Assembly: GCA_009841255.1 (NCBI GenBank)
Contig: VXMD01000053.1
Coordinates: 1-40,876, forward strand
DNA: 40,876 nucleotides
Direction: 5' to 3'
From: Candidatus Poribacteria bacterium
Lineage (GTDB): Bacteria > Poribacteria > WGA-4E > WGA-3G
A program made the translations under genes and the position numbers. Each line of letters starts with the position of its first letter. Positions within the stretch are counted from its first letter, which is position 1. The notes below the pieces were generated by a model. The model was not told where the DNA came from, ran no database searches, and was given only the letters and a program-made list of their open reading frames with translations. Positions 1-8,319 of the stretch are shown one piece after another.

Positions 1-2080
1 TGCCAGTTTGCATGCCGTGGATATCACTGGTAACGATGAACGCCCATGCGCTCTTATAGGTTGAGAGTGCAGGGGCTGCGGCAGCGGCATCCGCATCTCC
101 ACCGGCATCTGCGGCATCATCTTCTTCAGCAGCGTCTCCACCGGCATCAGCAGCATCGTCCTCTGCGTCATCTTCCTCAGCGGCGGCGGCATCATCACCC
201 TCAGCATCAGGAGCTTCCTCTTCAGCGGCTGGCTCTTCAGCAACTTCTTCGGCAGGTGCCTCTTCTTCAGCAGCGGGTTCTTCAACGACTTCCTCTGGGG
301 CTGGTTCCTCGGCAGGTGCTTCTTCGGGTTCAGGCTGTTCGGGCTGGTTGTCCCATGCATCACCCGTGAACTTCACCATCCCGCCAGCAGGTGTATTCAC
401 GATATACCCCTTGTCCCCCGTAATGCCAAAGCCATCCCCTTCATCAACAACCGTGTAAGCGACAAAATGCTGCGTCGCCGCATCGAGTTGAATAACCGCT
501 GTAGCGTCCAGCATTTCCGCCAACGATTTCGCTGTATAGGGCTCTGCGGGCATCAGCGGAATCGAAATCATGTTCAAGCCCGGTTCAAGCGTCACATCGA
601 AACCAGGACCTTCTACAACCGGTTCAGGCATTGGTTCTTCTACGACGGGCTCCGCAGGTGCCGAAACTGGCATGATTGTCAACATCGCTGTCGGTTCTTC
701 CCACGCAAATGCTTCACCCACGTCAGCACCCCCTTGGATACCTTCGTGTGCGGCTATAACACCGCCTTCCGTCGGAACACGTTCATTGCTCATCGGAGGA
801 TCTGTCGCTTCATCTAAACCCAGTGGTCCTGGGATATCCGAAGCCATCTCTGTGTTCTCTTCACTACCGGCATCATACGCCATCAAATCCAGACTCGCTT
901 CAACAGGATCACCATTCTCATCAAAAAGCGCGACATCGGTAGCGGCGATGAATGCGTCGTTGGTTGACACAAGCATGGAACCCACAGAAAGCGAAGAATT
1001 CACCATATCAGCTGTCACTGTAACAGTGACGGCTTGGCCGGGATCTACAACGCCTTCGGCGAGCGTGACGTTTGCGCCAGTCGCGGTTGCGAATGCCGCA
1101 AGCCCGGAGGTATCCCCATTTTCAGCAAGTGCGACGAGGGCAGGACTCGCAGGTTGACCGACTTCGGCAAGATTTACGCCTGCGGGGTGTGTTACAAAAA
1201 TCGGTGGTGAAAGAATTTGTCCACTGACCCCGTGTTCACCCGTCGTGAGGTTGGTGAGCGTAACCTCGAACATCTGGCTCACTGGCATTTCAGGAGCCGC
1301 GTCATCGGCTGTGGTATCAGCAGCGGCATCTTCCGCTTCTGTGCTATCATCGGTTGCGGTAGCGTCCACTTCTGTGTCATCCGCGACGGCGTCATCAGCA
1401 GCGACATCTTCGGCGGATGGTGCCCCAACCAGTTTGTAACTCTGCAGTTCATATACAATATCTTGATCGTCCTGATATTTGACAGGTCCCACATCAGGTG
1501 CCAGCCATTGATAAGAAGTCGTACGCACGACTACGAGCGCGGTAACACTTCTCGCCCGGAGCTCAAGTTTGACGCAATCCTTAAAGGTTCCTGCTGGGGT
1601 TTCAACGTCCTCAATTGCGACAACTTCTACAACAGTGGTACTGGTTGCTGCTCCCGCGATTTTCAGTTCTGTCTCCACCACAAATTCCCATGTATGCCCT
1701 AGGGGTAACAGAGCTGGGAAGAAAATAACGGGCGGATCAAAAGTCGCCTCTGCGATGCCGAAAGCACCTTCGTCCGTAGCAGTTTGATGTAGTAGAAGTC
1801 CGCCGTCGTGAGCAGACACAAAATACTTGTCAATGACGTCCTTGTCTCCACCGAGTAGTCCAGTAGATATTTTCAGGATAATAATTCCTTCATCGTCACT
1901 GTCTTCTGGTTTCTCAAGCACATAGGTGCGTTGCTCTGCACCATCGGCACTCGAGAGCTTCCACGTATTGCCGACTTCCGAAGGATAATAACTTTGTGCC
2001 ATCCCTGTAGTCGCAAAACTACAGACAAGACTGAATACGAAAAATGGCATCAGCCAAAACACAAATTTGGTAGTTTTCAT
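1..2080 (-). CDS. Secreted multidomain protein with spondin domain (partial)
   Basis: The frame is open from an ATG at 2080 (Shine-Dalgarno AAAGGAGAT) to the window edge, 693 codons, so the C-terminus is missing. Residues 1-29 are a signal peptide ending in GMAQ. Residues 30-220 form a module shared with the gene at 2448-3419 (YYPSEVGNTW, TPAGTF, QWLAPDVGPV). An Asp/Ala/Glu-rich linker follows (about 224-263). Residues 265-466 match bacterial spondin_N proteins: VTLTNLTTGEHG, a 'SMLVSTNDAF' strand, 'AYDAGSEENTE', 'DIPGP' and a 'GGVIAAHEGIQGG' segment. Residues 490-578 carry 'PGLNMISIPL...YTAKSL', a module I associate with secreted poribacterial proteins. An acidic Glu/Ala/Pro/Asp stretch (580-672) precedes a further domain that is cut off. 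Spondin domains bind extracellular matrix in animals; a cell-surface or adhesion role here is inference. Confidence 0.8.
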   Translation of the reverse strand, partial: MKTTKFVFWLMPFFVFSLVCSFATTGMAQSYYPSEVGNTWKLSSADGAEQRTYVLEKPEDSDDEGIIILKISTGLLGGDKDVIDKYFVSAHDGGLLLHQTATDEGAFGIAEATFDPPVIFFPALLPLGHTWEFVVETELKIAGAATSTTVVEVVAIEDVETPAGTFKDCVKLELRARSVTALVVVRTTSYQWLAPDVGPVKYQDDQDIVYELQSYKLVGAPSAEDVAADDAVADDTEVDATATDDSTEAEDAAADTTADDAAPEMPVSQMFEVTLTNLTTGEHGVSGQILSPPIFVTHPAGVNLAEVGQPASPALVALAENGDTSGLAAFATATGANVTLAEGVVDPGQAVTVTVTADMVNSSLSVGSMLVSTNDAFIAATDVALFDENGDPVEASLDLMAYDAGSEENTEMASDIPGPLGLDEATDPPMSNERVPTEGGVIAAHEGIQGGADVGEAFAWEEPTAMLTIMPVSAPAEPVVEEPMPEPVVEGPGFDVTLEPGLNMISIPLMPAEPYTAKSLAEMLDATAVIQLDAATQHFVAYTVVDEGDGFGITGDKGYIVNTPAGGMVKFTGDAWDNQPEQPEPEEAPAEEPAPEEVVEEPAAEEEAPAEEVAEEPAAEEEAPDAEGDDAAAAEEDDAEDDAADAGGDAAEEDDAADAGGDADAAAAAPALSTYKSAWAFIVTSDIHGMQTG

Positions 2081-2139
2081 ATTTTAGATCTCCTTTCTTC
2101 AAAAAGACAGAAATTTGGTAGTACTCACAAAAAGTCAAA

Positions 2140-2340
2140 TCATTCCTGTGAAACACTCGTGAGGAGAGGGGCAAACACATATAAATCAAGATGCGAGCCA
2201 GTCCTATGAGAGCGTTCACGCCATCCCTCTGGTGAAATGTCATCCTGCTCTGAGACGTATCGATACCCAAACCACATTCCGATCGCCATCACCAGAACCG
2301 CAATAATAATAACAACTAATGCTATTTTCCAACTGACCAT
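2140..2340 (-). CDS. Small single-pass membrane protein (66 aa)
   Basis: The 66-residue frame has one clear transmembrane segment at residues 5-27 (IALVVIIIAVLVMAIGMWFG) and a polar tail. I do not recognise the family. It lies between a good promoter (2375-2403) and the spondin gene, with the same orientation, so it could be the first gene of a two-gene transcript. The ribosome binding site is weak (GGAAAA about 8 bases before ATG), and another frame overlaps it, so it may be only leader sequence. Confidence 0.4.
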   Translation of the reverse strand: MVSWKIALVVIIIAVLVMAIGMWFGYRYVSEQDDISPEGWRERSHRTGSHLDLYVFAPLLTSVSQE

Positions 2341-2374
2341 GCAGATTTTTCCAACCCCGCGTAATGATGCTCAA

Positions 2375-2403
2375 ATATTATCATATTCATTAATAGTTTG
2401 CAA
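2375..2403 (-). promoter_or_regulatory. Sigma-70-like promoter TTGCAA-17-TAATAT
   Basis: Read on the minus strand, TTGCAA (2403-2398) and TAATAT (2380-2375) are 17 bases apart. It points at the small membrane ORF and the spondin gene. The same two hexamers at the same spacing precede the paralogue at 3540-3568, which strengthens both calls. Confidence 0.55.
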
Positions 2404-2447
2404 GAAAAAACATCGGAGTAGAACGATCCACTACAAGAGGCTCAAGG

Positions 2448-3419
2448 TTAATTGCTCAAATTCCGTGCGATAAGAACCAAATCCAAAATGTTAATAGTGC
2501 CATCGCCTGTGACATCTGCGTCAGCATCGGACGCTCCGAAGCGAGCAGCCACGAAAGTGAGGTCCAAGACATTCACAACACCGTCCCCTGTTACGTCATA
2601 AGGTACGGGTTCTGGCATAGTTTCCTCCTCAAGGGGTGTTTCGGTCATAACATCTTCCTCAGGAGAGGGTTCGGATGTGGCATTTTCTTCAGAAGTCGGT
2701 TCGGATATAACGTCTTCCTCTGTCGTATCAGGCTCCTCAGGCACGGTTAACAGGTTAGAACGTACTAGAGTAAAGAGTAAGCCATCACTGTTTTCATACT
2801 GGATGGGACCTATATCCGGAGCGAACCATTGGTGGGTACCTGAGTCAAGATTTAAAAATCCACCAGCGGTAAAATTCACATTTACCTGTACCTTCGCGCA
2901 GTTCTGGAATGTTCCCGCCGGTGTGACCACTTCTTCAAACCCAACGACTTCAAAATCAGTGATACTTTTCCCAGATATGGCGAGTCCGATTTCCAGTTTC
3001 ACGTCTGCATCCTCCGCTATCTGCCATTTATCTCCGAGTTCCAACTGCAAAGGGAAAAACGTAACAGGTGTTGAAAAATCCGCAGTCACCATAGCAGGAG
3101 GCTCTTTTAATTCAAAGATAGTTTTATGGAGTTCAATCGCATCAGCACCAACAGTCAAAAAATACGTATCAGTGTCAACCTCGCCAGTGCTGAGTTCCTC
3201 ATTTTTAATTTTTAATAGAATACGTTCTTCACCATCAACGGTTTCGGGTCCCTCAAGGGTATAGGTGTTTCGTTCTTCACCATCAATACTCTCCAAAACC
3301 CATATATTACCAACATCTGATGGATAATAATTCTGTGCTGCAGCTGTTAACATAAAAGAGCAAGCGAAACTCACGATTAGCACTGACTTGAACCACTGTA
3401 AAAATGCGGGCACTTTCAT
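2448..3419 (-). CDS. Secreted protein with C-terminal dockerin-like repeats
   Basis: The product is 323 residues, with ATG at 3419 after a strong GGGGAGGA site. A signal peptide covers residues 1-29 (hydrophobic stretch, then TAAAQ). Residues 30-225 are the module shared with the upstream spondin protein (YYPSDVGNIW, VTPAGTFQNC, HQWFAPDIGPIQYEN). A Glu/Pro/Thr-rich linker follows. Residues 275-323 hold two dockerin type I-like calcium loops, DVTGDGVVNVLDL and DVTGDGTINILDL. Such repeats bind calcium and in cellulosomes dock to cohesins; in environmental bacteria they often simply end secreted proteins. No cohesin is seen here. The function of the N-terminal module is unknown to me. Confidence 0.85.
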   Translation of the reverse strand: MKVPAFLQWFKSVLIVSFACSFMLTAAAQNYYPSDVGNIWVLESIDGEERNTYTLEGPETVDGEERILLKIKNEELSTGEVDTDTYFLTVGADAIELHKTIFELKEPPAMVTADFSTPVTFFPLQLELGDKWQIAEDADVKLEIGLAISGKSITDFEVVGFEEVVTPAGTFQNCAKVQVNVNFTAGGFLNLDSGTHQWFAPDIGPIQYENSDGLLFTLVRSNLLTVPEEPDTTEEDVISEPTSEENATSEPSPEEDVMTETPLEEETMPEPVPYDVTGDGVVNVLDLTFVAARFGASDADADVTGDGTINILDLVLIARNLSN

Positions 3420-3539
3420 ACTTTAATCCTCCCCATGCCACTTGCCATAAGTAAATAGGTACAATACTTAAAATGAATGCCAATTCTTAACGCAACCCAT
3501 CCTATTGACTTTTTCCAAGCTTCATGTGATAATACGAGT

Positions 3540-3568
3540 ATATTACTATATCTGTTGCAATTTTGCAA
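3540..3568 (-). promoter_or_regulatory. Sigma-70-like promoter TTGCAA-17-TAATAT
   Basis: On the minus strand TTGCAA (3568-3563) and TAATAT (3545-3540) have a 17-base spacer, about 120 bases before the ATG of the dockerin protein. It is a near copy of the promoter ahead of the paralogue. Confidence 0.55.
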
Positions 3569-3633
3569 GGAAAGAAAAGAGCGCAGGATTGACTTGTCTG
3601 CGTGCCATAAAGAAGAGTAAAAGGAGAACATAG

Positions 3634-4365
3634 ATGCGTTTAGAAGGACAGGTTGCGATTGTTACAGGGGGTGGCGGAGGTATCGGGAAAGCAACGTGTC
3701 TCGCGTTCGCCAAAGAAGGTGCGGATATTGTCATCCCTGAAGTGAATTTAGCGAACGCGGAAGCGGCTTCAGGAGAAATAACTGCGCTCGGTAGGCAGTG
3801 TCGAGTGATTGAAACGGATGTAGCAGATGGCAACTCTGTACGTAAGATGGTTCAGGGAACACTTGACACATTCGGACGGATCGATATCTTAGTTAACAAT
3901 GCTGGTATTTTTAGTTATACGCGCATCGACGCATGCACAGAAGCGGAATGGGATCGGATGATGGCGGTGAACCTTAAGGGTCCATTTCTCTGTTCACAGG
4001 CAGTCATGGAGACGATGAAGACCCAACGCTCTGGACGAATTATTAACCTCGGTTCGTTGGCGGGACAGGTCGGAGGTTTGGTCGCTTCTGCACCGTACTC
4101 GGCTTCCAAAGCGGGGGTCATGTGTCTGACGAAATCGTTGGCACGTGTGCTTGGAGAGTATGGAATTACAGTGAATTCCATCGCCCCCGGCGTCGCGGCA
4201 ACAGAGATGGCAAAGAATCATCCCGATATGACAGATCAGATTCCACTGGGACGCGTCGCTGATGCGTCAGAAATAGCGAGTGCGATCCTCTTTCTTGCTT
4301 CGGAAGAGGGGCAGTATGTGACAGGTGCGACCCTTGATGTCAACGGTGGGATACGGATGGCTTAA
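3634..4365 (+). CDS. Short-chain dehydrogenase/reductase (FabG-like)
   Basis: A classical SDR of 243 residues, the normal length for the family. The nucleotide-binding motif TGGGGGIG is at 11-18 and NNAG at 88-91. The full catalytic tetrad is present: N113, S141, Y155 and K159 (YSASK). The substrate-side APGV motif is at 184-187 and the C-terminal VNGG is conserved. It should catalyse NAD(P)-dependent alcohol/ketone interconversion in the cytosol; the substrate cannot be read from sequence. The start has a good AAAGGAG site. A hairpin follows, then an aldo/keto reductase, so both may belong to one carbonyl-metabolism locus. A fatty-acid FabG role is less likely because no other fab gene is near. 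Confidence 0.9.
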   Translation: MRLEGQVAIVTGGGGGIGKATCLAFAKEGADIVIPEVNLANAEAASGEITALGRQCRVIETDVADGNSVRKMVQGTLDTFGRIDILVNNAGIFSYTRIDACTEAEWDRMMAVNLKGPFLCSQAVMETMKTQRSGRIINLGSLAGQVGGLVASAPYSASKAGVMCLTKSLARVLGEYGITVNSIAPGVAATEMAKNHPDMTDQIPLGRVADASEIASAILFLASEEGQYVTGATLDVNGGIRMA

Positions 4366-4373
4366 ATAGTTTT

Positions 4374-4423
4374 AACCATCGACTCGTGCTTTGCTGTCTT
4401 GTATCGGAGTCGAGTCGATGGTT
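4374..4423 (+). terminator. 13-bp hairpin after the SDR gene
   Basis: AACCATCGACTCG (4374-4386) and CGAGTCGATGGTT (4411-4423) are perfect inverted repeats with a 24-base loop, 9 bases after the SDR stop. No long T run follows, so it may be an attenuator or a processing hairpin and not a strong intrinsic terminator. Confidence 0.5.
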
Positions 4424-4432
4424 CAAGTTTGC

Positions 4433-4453
4433 AGTTATCAGTTGTCAGTTAAG
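4433..4453 (+). repeat. Heptamer repeat AGTTRTC x2 plus AGTTAAG
   Basis: AGTTATC-AGTTGTC-AGTTAAG stands just before the Shine-Dalgarno of the aldo/keto reductase. Related arrays occur at 7941-7968, 8039-8066 (inverted) and 29060-29087, all ending in TTAAG. Confidence 0.6.
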
Positions 4454-4465
4454 AAGGAGAACAGT

Positions 4466-5467
4466 ATGGAATATAGGACACTTGGACGCGCAGGCGTGAA
4501 GGTTTCACCGCTCTGCCTTGGGACTATGATGTTTGGCGGACCGACAAATGAGAAGGATTCAATTCGGATTATTCACAAAGCTTTGGACGCTGGCATTAAC
4601 TTTATGGACACGGCGAACGTCTATAACGACGGTGAATCGGAACGCATCATTGGGAAAGCGGTCCGCGAAAACCGAGAGAAATGGGTCATTGCCACGAAAG
4701 TTCACGGCAATATGGGAGATGATGTGAATGCAGCGGGTTCACACCGATTTCATATCATGTCGGCAGTCGAAGCGAGCCTGAAACGCCTTGACACAGATCA
4801 CATCGATGTTTATTACTTGCACCGCTGGGACGCTTCCACGCGAATTGCGGAATCGTTACGGGCTTTGGACGATTGTGTGCGACAGGGGAAGGTGCGTTAC
4901 ATTGCCTGTTCCAACTTTCAGGCGTGGCGTATTTGCGAGGCACTCTGGACAAGCGAAAAGCAAGGACTGGAGGAGTTTGTATGCGTTCAACCGCTTTATA
5001 ACATTGTTAACCGGGATCCCGAGGTAGAGTTGTTGCCATTCTGTGAGCAGTATGGTGTGGGGGTTGTGCCGTATAGCCCGCTGGCACGGGGTGTGCTGGC
5101 TGGAAAGTATCTACCCGGCAAAAAACCGCCTGCGGGTTCACGAGCAGCCCGTAAGGATAGGCGAATTTTGCAGACGGAACTCCGCGAGGAGAGTTATGAA
5201 GTTGCGCAGGAACTCAAACCCCTTGCAGATGCGCACGGTAAAACCTTGACGCAATTTTCATTGGCGTGGGTGTTGGCGAATCCGATAATTAGCTCTGCTA
5301 TCATCGGACCGCGCACGATGAAACAATTAGAGGATAACTTGGGGTGCTTAGATTGCACGCTAACGGAAGCCGATGAAGCAACTATTAACGAATTGGTTCC
5401 ACCGGGAGAACACACCGGTAAAGGATATAACGATCCGGCGTATCCAGTGCTGGGACGATTCACATAA
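4466..5467 (+). CDS. Aldo/keto reductase
   Basis: The start at 4466 is chosen over an in-frame upstream ATG (4391) because an AAGAAGGAG site lies 7 bases before it and because MEYRTLGRAGVKVSPLCLGT is the usual family beginning. The protein has 333 residues, a normal length. The catalytic tetrad is visible: D48, Y53 (NVYNDGESE), K78 (ATKVHG) and H119 (YLHRWD). The cofactor-site region SSAIIGPRTMKQLEDN is near the C-terminus. It is an NAD(P)H-dependent reductase of the YajO/YhdN type, cytosolic; the substrate is unknown. It follows the SDR on the same strand. Confidence 0.9.
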   Translation: MEYRTLGRAGVKVSPLCLGTMMFGGPTNEKDSIRIIHKALDAGINFMDTANVYNDGESERIIGKAVRENREKWVIATKVHGNMGDDVNAAGSHRFHIMSAVEASLKRLDTDHIDVYYLHRWDASTRIAESLRALDDCVRQGKVRYIACSNFQAWRICEALWTSEKQGLEEFVCVQPLYNIVNRDPEVELLPFCEQYGVGVVPYSPLARGVLAGKYLPGKKPPAGSRAARKDRRILQTELREESYEVAQELKPLADAHGKTLTQFSLAWVLANPIISSAIIGPRTMKQLEDNLGCLDCTLTEADEATINELVPPGEHTGKGYNDPAYPVLGRFT

Positions 5468-5537
5468 GTCTTTCTATAAACGTAATGAAGAAACACCCAA
5501 GCAAATAAACCTTATAGGACTGAAGAAGGGTTTAGAG

Positions 5538-5660
5538 CATGCCCGGTTTGGAGTTAAGTCCCAGCGCGGTTAGAATGCAGATCGCATGAATCAACGGTAT
5601 GAAGCCCGTATGGGCTTCCCCGGGCATGAACTGGGGCGAGTACGCCGCAAAACCGCGCCT
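5538..5660. repeat. Nested inverted repeats between genes
   Basis: CATGCCCGG (5538-5546) pairs with CCGGGCATG (5620-5628). Inside it GAAGCCC-GTAT-GGGCTTC (5601-5618) is a perfect 7-bp hairpin, and GCGCGGTT (near 5563) can pair with AACCGCGC (near 5648). It fills the gap between two convergent genes. It may be a mobile-element remnant or a bidirectional termination structure. I see no credible protein in it. Confidence 0.5.
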
Positions 5661-5709
5661 ACCGGGCTCGGGGCGCGAATTAGCATTTTTTCTCATAAAA
5701 GGGTTCTGC

Positions 5710-6585
5710 TCACCTGAGCCATGGTAAGATTCTGGAAAAGGCGCGGGACTGCTTTTTGACGAGGAAGAAATTTCTTTTCGGTGAATCAGAAAGTTTCTTA
5801 CATCGCCGGATAGAATATTTCCTGATCTCATAGAGTTGATACCCTAAATCTGCAACATAATTTTCTATCTCTGTGAACAAGGCACGGTTCGTTTCACCAA
5901 CATCTTTCAGCTCCGCCATTAAGAGAGGGGCATGCGTTTTTAAGAAGTGTTCGCCGCCGCGTAACACCTCCAATTGATACCCCTCCACATCAATCTTGAT
6001 AAAATCCGGAACTGGGAGTTCTCGGATGAGGTTGTCAATCGTGTCAAGCGTTACGCGTTCGGATGCCGCTCGTCCGTTAGGATACTTTAAGGAGGCTGTG
6101 CCTTCGGCAAGTGCGGCTTCAGAATAGTAGAGGGGTCGCTGCTCTGCTTTGTCGCCCAGCCCTTTATTGACGACAGTAACATTTGCGAACCGATTCAGAG
6201 AGACATTCTCATGGAGATAGCCACAGGTGCGTAAGGCGGGTTCAAATGCCACAACGGCCCCAGCCTCTTGAACCCGTGAGGCGAGGAGGCATGTATAAAA
6301 CCCGATGTTCGCACCGATGTCCCAACAGATGTCTCCCGACTGAATCATCTTCAGGAGTTTGGTAACGACATGCCGCTCATCATGCGTGCCGTAAAAATAG
6401 AGGTATTGGTGCTCAGGGTTCGCCAAGTTGACTTTCAATTGGAACTGGTATTTACTATGAAAAATAGTAACAGGGTCCTCAGGTGTAATCAACTCCCTTG
6501 TTAGGCTCAAGAGCAAACGTTTCCCGTCAGTGATTGGACAGCATCGGAGGTAGGTCCGCACAAGATAGCTGAGTGGCAGGTTCAT
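5710..6585 (-). CDS. FkbM-family methyltransferase
   Basis: An SAM-dependent methyltransferase of about 291 residues. The SAM-binding motif is CWDIGANIGFYTCLLA, followed by VVAFEPA. The FkbM signature FIKIDVEGYQLEVLRGG and the later MAELKD are present. Two starts are possible: GTG at 6591, or ATG at 6585 whose ATGA overlaps the PhyH stop. I prefer the latter because it couples translation to the upstream gene. FkbM enzymes O-methylate sugars or natural products; pairing with a PhyH oxygenase suggests two-step tailoring of one small molecule or glycan, which is inference. The last 35 residues are basic (SIRRCKKLSDSPKRNFF). Confidence 0.85.
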   Translation of the reverse strand: MNLPLSYLVRTYLRCCPITDGKRLLLSLTRELITPEDPVTIFHSKYQFQLKVNLANPEHQYLYFYGTHDERHVVTKLLKMIQSGDICWDIGANIGFYTCLLASRVQEAGAVVAFEPALRTCGYLHENVSLNRFANVTVVNKGLGDKAEQRPLYYSEAALAEGTASLKYPNGRAASERVTLDTIDNLIRELPVPDFIKIDVEGYQLEVLRGGEHFLKTHAPLLMAELKDVGETNRALFTEIENYVADLGYQLYEIRKYSIRRCKKLSDSPKRNFFLVKKQSRAFSRILPWLR

Positions 6586-7400
6586 CCCCACGTCTCAAGC
6601 CCCAGTAGTTTTTTGCCGAGTCCAGTCAGATATGCCGTTTCGCCTGATTCATGCTCCTTTTCTGGACGTTCGCCACTAAAACCCGCCATACGCTCTTTCC
6701 ATGCGCTGATACGCCGTTCGCGCGCTTCCGGATTCGCTTCTCCTGTGGGGGACATAGTGATATATTGCGCGACCCGCGGTGCCTCGGCGGTATTGATCCC
6801 TGCACTATGTGGTAACGCACTGTGCCAAATAACGAGATCACCGGCTTTCCCGGGGACTGGCACTGCGCCGAGTGCGACTAAATCTTGCTGCCTCGGATCG
6901 GCATCCTCTGGAAGACTTTTTAGCCATTCATCAATTCTATTATGGAACCCTGGCACACAAGTGAACGCGCCCTGGTTGGCGGCGGTATCGGTGAGATAGA
7001 GAACACCTTGCACATGGAATCGGACGGGGACCTCCACAGACATGTCCCAGTGGAGACCTAAGTTCGTACGTTCAAATTTACCGGGGGTATTGGGTGGACT
7101 CATGCTGGCGCGGTCGAAACTCACCCATAACTTCTCAGTTTCCCAAATCTCAGAGAAAGCTTGATGGACACGGGGATATTGCCGAGTTGCCCATAGTGCT
7201 GGGTGCTGATAGATTTCTACCATGATGCTTTTACGAGGCGGGTCGGGATACCAAGTATCCGGATCGTTGGCATCCATCTCAAGAAAATCCCAGACAGCTT
7301 GTGCTGTCTTCTGTATTAAATCTGGGGGTGCCGCATCGTGAATGACGACGTAACCGTTTTCCTCCCAGAAGACGCGATCTTCGGAACTCAAAACTGCCAT
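6582..7400 (-). CDS. Phytanoyl-CoA dioxygenase (PhyH) family protein
   Basis: A 272-residue Fe(II)/2-oxoglutarate-dependent oxygenase. The iron ligands H117 and D119 (LGLHWDMSVEV) and H198 (WHSALPHSAGIN) are in place, and R209 in RVAQYITMSP is the expected 2-oxoglutarate anchor. ATG at 7400 follows TTTGGAGGAAAA. The protein would hydroxylate an aliphatic substrate that cannot be named from sequence. PhyH proteins are strongly expanded in sponge-associated Poribacteria. The stop overlaps the start of the FkbM methyltransferase. Confidence 0.9.
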   Translation of the reverse strand: MAVLSSEDRVFWEENGYVVIHDAAPPDLIQKTAQAVWDFLEMDANDPDTWYPDPPRKSIMVEIYQHPALWATRQYPRVHQAFSEIWETEKLWVSFDRASMSPPNTPGKFERTNLGLHWDMSVEVPVRFHVQGVLYLTDTAANQGAFTCVPGFHNRIDEWLKSLPEDADPRQQDLVALGAVPVPGKAGDLVIWHSALPHSAGINTAEAPRVAQYITMSPTGEANPEARERRISAWKERMAGFSGERPEKEHESGETAYLTGLGKKLLGLETWG

Positions 7401-7465
7401 TTTTTTCCTCCAAATTGTATTGTGCGGAAAGTTTTCGGGTGGGAGATTAATATTTCAGTCGTCTT

Positions 7466-7924
7466 TTACCCCAACCGGCGCAAAAATGCTGACAGAAAAA
7501 TAACTATCAATCCTAAAACTACAGTGAGGTTGAGCCATGGTGTCGGTTTCTTTTGAAATACATCAAAGACAGGATACGGAAACGTCAGCACAATTGCTAA
7601 TGTAAATATTAAAAAGACGATGAAAAGTTTCACACCCAAGACGAGAATATAGAGCGAGTAATCTGATATAAACATTCCAGTGGCAGAAGTGGAACGTGCG
7701 GTGCGAAAGAAGGTGATGAAATTATATAATCCCGATATGAGCACAGTTAACAATGCTGTCCAGACGACACCACTGAAGCGTCGCAATGCAGATGAAATCA
7801 ACGCTTCTGGTTTAGGAAACCGTCTGGCAATCGGGAGTAGAACAACACGAAAAAAAAAGAACCCTCCTATCATCAGAACGACGGAGCCGACATGTATCCA
7901 TTGCATCAACGATTTCAGAAACAT
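7466..7924 (-). CDS. Four-helix membrane protein, CopD-like
   Basis: The protein has 152 residues and four predicted membrane helices (about 7-30, 50-72, 88-116 and 130-148). The first helix region reads MQWIHVGSVVLMIGGFFFFR, resembling the start of CopD-type integral membrane domains, including a His at 11. The family match is from pattern only. A start at ATG 7924 is natural. The gene is followed by PhyH-proximal noncoding bases and preceded by the heptamer-repeat element, so it is probably monocistronic. Confidence 0.6.
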   Translation of the reverse strand: MFLKSLMQWIHVGSVVLMIGGFFFFRVVLLPIARRFPKPEALISSALRRFSGVVWTALLTVLISGLYNFITFFRTARSTSATGMFISDYSLYILVLGVKLFIVFLIFTLAIVLTFPYPVFDVFQKKPTPWLNLTVVLGLIVIFLSAFLRRLG

Positions 7925-7940
7925 CTTTTTTAGAGCTATG

Positions 7941-8066
7941 AGTTGTCAGTTATCAGTTATCGGTTAAGAGATGCTTTGTAACAATTTACCTTTCCTGAGC
8001 GGACTCCAAGGAATTGTGAATTGTCACATCAAAATCTCCTTAACTGACAACCGATAACCGATAACT
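7941..8066. repeat. Inverted pair of heptamer repeats
   Basis: Plus strand 7941-7968 is AGTTGTC-AGTTATC-AGTTATC-GGTTAAG. The region 8039-8066 is its inverted counterpart (AGTTATC-GGTTATC-GGTTGTC-AGTTAAG on the minus strand). They bracket 70 unique bases and could form a long stem. This is MITE-like in shape. No gene is seen inside. Confidence 0.65.
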
Positions 8067-8067
8067 A

Positions 8068-8307
8068 TTACACCACTGGCTTACCACCAACAGGATTAAA
8101 ACAGTCGCGTGCCTGCTTGCAAGCGTCTGGTGACACAAATTGGTCATCGGGTCCTACGTCTTGCATGGTGCAATTGCACCAATAGTGCGAACCGGGATTG
8201 TTTTCAACAAGGTTCTGCAAGTTGCCGCCCGGAATGTAAATTGCCTTCGTCCGTAGATACTGACAGATCGGGCGATTAAAGATTGGAAGTGCTTTTCCTT
8301 GTAACAT
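8068..8307 (-). CDS. Small Cys-rich protein next to molybdoenzyme genes
   Basis: A 79-residue protein with five cysteines: C15, C44-x-C46, C63 and C69. The start has an excellent AAAGGAGCT site and lies 12 bases after the stop of the FAD subunit, so it is the last gene of the oxidase operon. No signal peptide or membrane segment is visible. The spaced cysteines and neighbours suggest metal or Fe-S binding, an accessory subunit or a maturation role. I do not recognise the family, and no function is established. Confidence 0.75.
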   Translation of the reverse strand: MLQGKALPIFNRPICQYLRTKAIYIPGGNLQNLVENNPGSHYWCNCTMQDVGPDDQFVSPDACKQARDCFNPVGGKPVV

Positions 8308-8319
8308 ATCAAAGCTCCT

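Noticed and set aside
46-1787. Several plus-strand frames of 70-195 codons
   Set aside because: They are antisense shadows of the 693-codon minus-strand spondin gene; their His/Arg/Ser-rich composition mirrors its Ala/Glu/Asp repeats.
5532-5831. A 99-codon minus frame covering the nested palindromes, thought of as a transposase relic
   Set aside because: Most of it is the FkbM gene in another frame plus repeat sequence; no transposase motif is seen.
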